Shown in pieces: positions 4,065-6,262 of a stretch of 6,262 bases of DNA. Position 1 is the first letter of the stretch, and every line of letters starts with the position of its first letter. The DNA is from Clostridioides sp. (lineage in GTDB: Bacteria; Bacillota; Clostridia; Peptostreptococcales; Peptostreptococcaceae). Under the pieces are notes generated by a model that saw nothing but the letters and a program-made list of their open reading frames with translations, was not told the DNA's origin and ran no database searches. Made by a program: the position numbers and the translations under genes. The stretch is taken from assembly GCA_031272305.1 (NCBI GenBank), contig JAISUA010000112.1, positions 1 through 6,262 on the forward strand. The letters are read 5' to 3'.

Positions 4065-6262
4065 TTGAAAATAGATAGAAATCGTCTATCTCCTATGATG
4101 AAACAATATTTAGAAGTGAAGGATGAATATCAAGATTGTATTTTATTTTTTAGACTTGGCGACTTCTATGAAATGTTTTTCGATGATGCAATAGTAGCAG
4201 CAAAAGTACTTGAAATAGCACTAACAGGAAAATCTTGCGGTCTTGATGAAAGAGCACCTATGTGTGGTGTTCCATATCATGCAGCCGATTCATATATATC
4301 TAAATTAATTGAGAATGGATACAAAGTAGCAATAGGAGAGCAATTAGAAGATCCATCTAAGGTAAAAGGAATTGTCAAAAGAGGAGTTATTCAAGTTGTT
4401 ACGCCTGGTACTGTTTTGGATGAAAATATTCTCGATAACAAAAAAAATAATTATTTAATGTCAATTTATAAAGAAAATGATGAGATAGGTATAACTTATA
4501 TCGATATAAGTACAGGTCAAACCAATGCAACTCATTTAAAAGAAAATAGATTGATTGAAGAAATAGCAAAGATATCTCCTACTGAAATCATTATTAATGA
4601 TACAAGTTACATTGAAAATTTAAATACAATAGCTTCAATAAGCGATATTTATATAAATGATAAATTTTATGATGATTACTTAGAAGAGAGTATTATGAAA
4701 AAATATTTTTCAGAAGAATACTTGTCAAATATTAGATTTGATAATAAGGGATTGATCAAAAATAGTTTGATTATAATTTTAAATTATATTTTTAGAACAC
4801 AGCAACACATAGCTACTAATATAAATAAAATCAACATATACAACTCTGAGGAATATATGGTTCTAGATGTTTTTACTAGAACAAACCTTGAACTTACGTC
4901 TACTATCAGAGGAAATAAAAAGAAGGGTTCTCTTTTAAATGTACTAGACAAAACATCTACAGCTATGGGAGGAAGACTTCTAAGAAAATATGTTGAAGAA
5001 CCTTTAAATGATATTGAAAAAATACAAAAAAGATTGAACGTGATTGAAGAGATAAAAGACGATTATGTTTTAAGAGAGGATTTGACTATTCTTCTTAAAA
5101 AAATCTATGATATTGAGAGAATTTGTGGAAAAATTGCATTCGAAAAAGTCACTCCTAAGGAGCTTATAAATCTTAGAGATTCAATTGAGAAACTTCCAGA
5201 TATTATGGAATTAATAAAAACATCTAGTTCAGAAAAATTAAAAGAGTTCGTTATGAATTTGGATGATTTAAAAGATATCTACGATTTGATTTTAAGAGCT
5301 ATACTTGAAGAACCTTCAACGCTTTTAAAAGAAGGAAATATAATAAAATCAGGATTTAACGAAGAACTTGATGAGCTTAGAGGTATTTCTAAAAACGGTG
5401 CTTTCATTATAAAAGAAATAGAAAATGAAGAGAAAGAAAGAACAGGTGTCAAAACTTTAAAAATAGGATTTAATAAAGTATTTGGCTACTATATTGAGAT
5501 AACAAAGGCAAATCTTGCAACTGCTAATATTGACGAATCATATATAAGAAAACAAACTTTGGCAAATGCAGAAAGATTTATCACTCCAAAATTAAAAGAA
5601 GTAGAAGAAAAAATTTTGAATGCTGAAGAAAAGATAAAATCATTGGAGTACGATATTTTTGTTGAGATTAGAAATATGATCTATGGAAATATAACCAGAA
5701 TACAGTCAGTTGCCGAACAAATTGCAAATATAGATGTGTTTGTTTCTATGGCAACTATTGCTCATGAAAGAAATTATGTAAAACCTATAATGAATGAAGA
5801 CGGAGAACTTTCTATTGTAAATGGTAGACATCCTGTTATTGAAAATATAATTGGCGAGGAAAATTTCGTTCCTAACGACACTTTTTTAGATAGTAAGAAA
5901 AATATAATAAATATTATCACAGGACCGAATATGTCAGGAAAGTCAACATATATGCGACAAAGTGCAATTATAGCACTGCTTGCACATATGGGTTCTTTTG
6001 TACCTGCTGATGAGGCTCATATTCCAATTATGGATAGAATATTCACAAGAGTAGGTGCTAGTGACGATTTAGCACAAGGACAGTCAACATTTATGGTTGA
6101 GATGGCAGAAGTGAGTTTGATTCTTAGCAATGCTACAGAAAAAAGTCTTGTGATTTTGGATGAAATAGGAAGAGGTACAAGCACTTATGATGGAATAAGT
6201 CTTGCTTGGTCTATAGTTGAATATATAGAAAATAATATTAAGTGCAAGACACTTTTTGCAAC
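4065..6262 (+). CDS. mutS: DNA mismatch repair protein MutS (3' partial)
   Basis: 732 complete codons from TTG, uninterrupted to the window edge; a full MutS is about 850-880 aa, so roughly the last 130 residues are missing. It binds base mismatches and small loops in DNA as a clamp and, with ATP, recruits MutL to start repair. Domain I (about 10-125) has LSPMMKQYL and RLGDFYEMFF; F34 and E36 are the mismatch-wedge Phe and its Glu partner. The connector (about 130-260) and lever/clamp domains (about 270-570) follow, with TRTNLELT, MGGRLLRKYVEEPL and GFNKVFGYYIEITK visible. In the ATPase domain, NGRHPVIE precedes the Walker A GPNMSGKST (620-628, Lys626), the loop VGASDDLAQGQSTFMVEMAE, and the Walker B LVILDE (D699, E700) with GRGTST. 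No key residue is changed. mutL is often the next gene in Firmicutes but lies outside the window. Confidence 0.98.
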   Translation, partial: MKIDRNRLSPMMKQYLEVKDEYQDCILFFRLGDFYEMFFDDAIVAAKVLEIALTGKSCGLDERAPMCGVPYHAADSYISKLIENGYKVAIGEQLEDPSKVKGIVKRGVIQVVTPGTVLDENILDNKKNNYLMSIYKENDEIGITYIDISTGQTNATHLKENRLIEEIAKISPTEIIINDTSYIENLNTIASISDIYINDKFYDDYLEESIMKKYFSEEYLSNIRFDNKGLIKNSLIIILNYIFRTQQHIATNINKINIYNSEEYMVLDVFTRTNLELTSTIRGNKKKGSLLNVLDKTSTAMGGRLLRKYVEEPLNDIEKIQKRLNVIEEIKDDYVLREDLTILLKKIYDIERICGKIAFEKVTPKELINLRDSIEKLPDIMELIKTSSSEKLKEFVMNLDDLKDIYDLILRAILEEPSTLLKEGNIIKSGFNEELDELRGISKNGAFIIKEIENEEKERTGVKTLKIGFNKVFGYYIEITKANLATANIDESYIRKQTLANAERFITPKLKEVEEKILNAEEKIKSLEYDIFVEIRNMIYGNITRIQSVAEQIANIDVFVSMATIAHERNYVKPIMNEDGELSIVNGRHPVIENIIGEENFVPNDTFLDSKKNIINIITGPNMSGKSTYMRQSAIIALLAHMGSFVPADEAHIPIMDRIFTRVGASDDLAQGQSTFMVEMAEVSLILSNATEKSLVILDEIGRGTSTYDGISLAWSIVEYIENNIKCKTLFA

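Noticed and set aside
4026..4067. Upstream in-frame TTG at 4026 as the mutS start
   Set aside because: It would add 13 mostly basic residues not expected for MutS, and its AAGGAA is too close; TTG 4065 has an ideally spaced AAGGGG.

Overview
The window comes from an AT-rich (roughly 30% G+C by eye) low-GC Gram-positive anaerobe, most likely a member of the Clostridia or Tissierellia. The evidence is strong Shine-Dalgarno sites (AAGGAGG, GGAGGA, AAGGGG), AGA/ATA/TTA-rich codon use, a lipoprotein with a Gram-positive-style lipobox, and a MutS of Firmicutes type. I cannot name the genus. All recognisable genes lie on the + strand.

Layout: (1) 1-217 is the 3' end of a gene whose product ends in a CxxC segment, probably a CCG-type (Fe-S)-binding protein. 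It overlaps by ATGA (214-217) with (2) a family-2 glycosyltransferase of the TIGR04283 type, 214-1056, whose catalytic domain is interrupted by a 4 x 36 bp in-frame tandem repeat. (3) A 189-bp gap holds a 2 x 25 bp tandem repeat and a weak -10 box. (4) 1246-2277 encodes an APH/choline-kinase-fold phosphotransferase whose catalytic loop reads N-T-E-L where H-x-D-x is usual. Its last codons and stop are copied in a 44-bp tandem duplication that runs into the spacer. (5) 2488-3468 encodes an exported lipoprotein with two rhodanese domains, behind an extended -10 promoter. (6) 3469-4064 is a 596-bp gene-poor spacer. It contains A/T-rich direct repeats, a rod-like imperfect hairpin of about 99 nt that ends in a U-tract (probable terminator), a segment of mutually exclusive inverted repeats with a 41-codon open frame lacking an SD, a perfect 11-bp inverted repeat, and an extended -10 promoter. 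(7) 4065-6262 is the first 732 codons of mutS, starting at TTG and cut by the window end within the ATPase domain.

How the genes work together: the Fe-S gene and the glycosyltransferase are very probably translationally coupled. The phosphotransferase and the sulfurtransferase lipoprotein follow on the same strand but each has its own start signals, so a shared pathway is only a guess. The name arsenosugar attached to TIGR04283 comes from genome context in other organisms; no arsM or arsS is visible here. mutS is a separate housekeeping unit with its own promoter.

The most unusual signals are the three independent short tandem duplications within 1.8 kb, the altered catalytic loop of the kinase-like protein, and the heavily self-complementary spacer before mutS. 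I see no CRISPR array, tRNA, rRNA, transposase or recognisable riboswitch.
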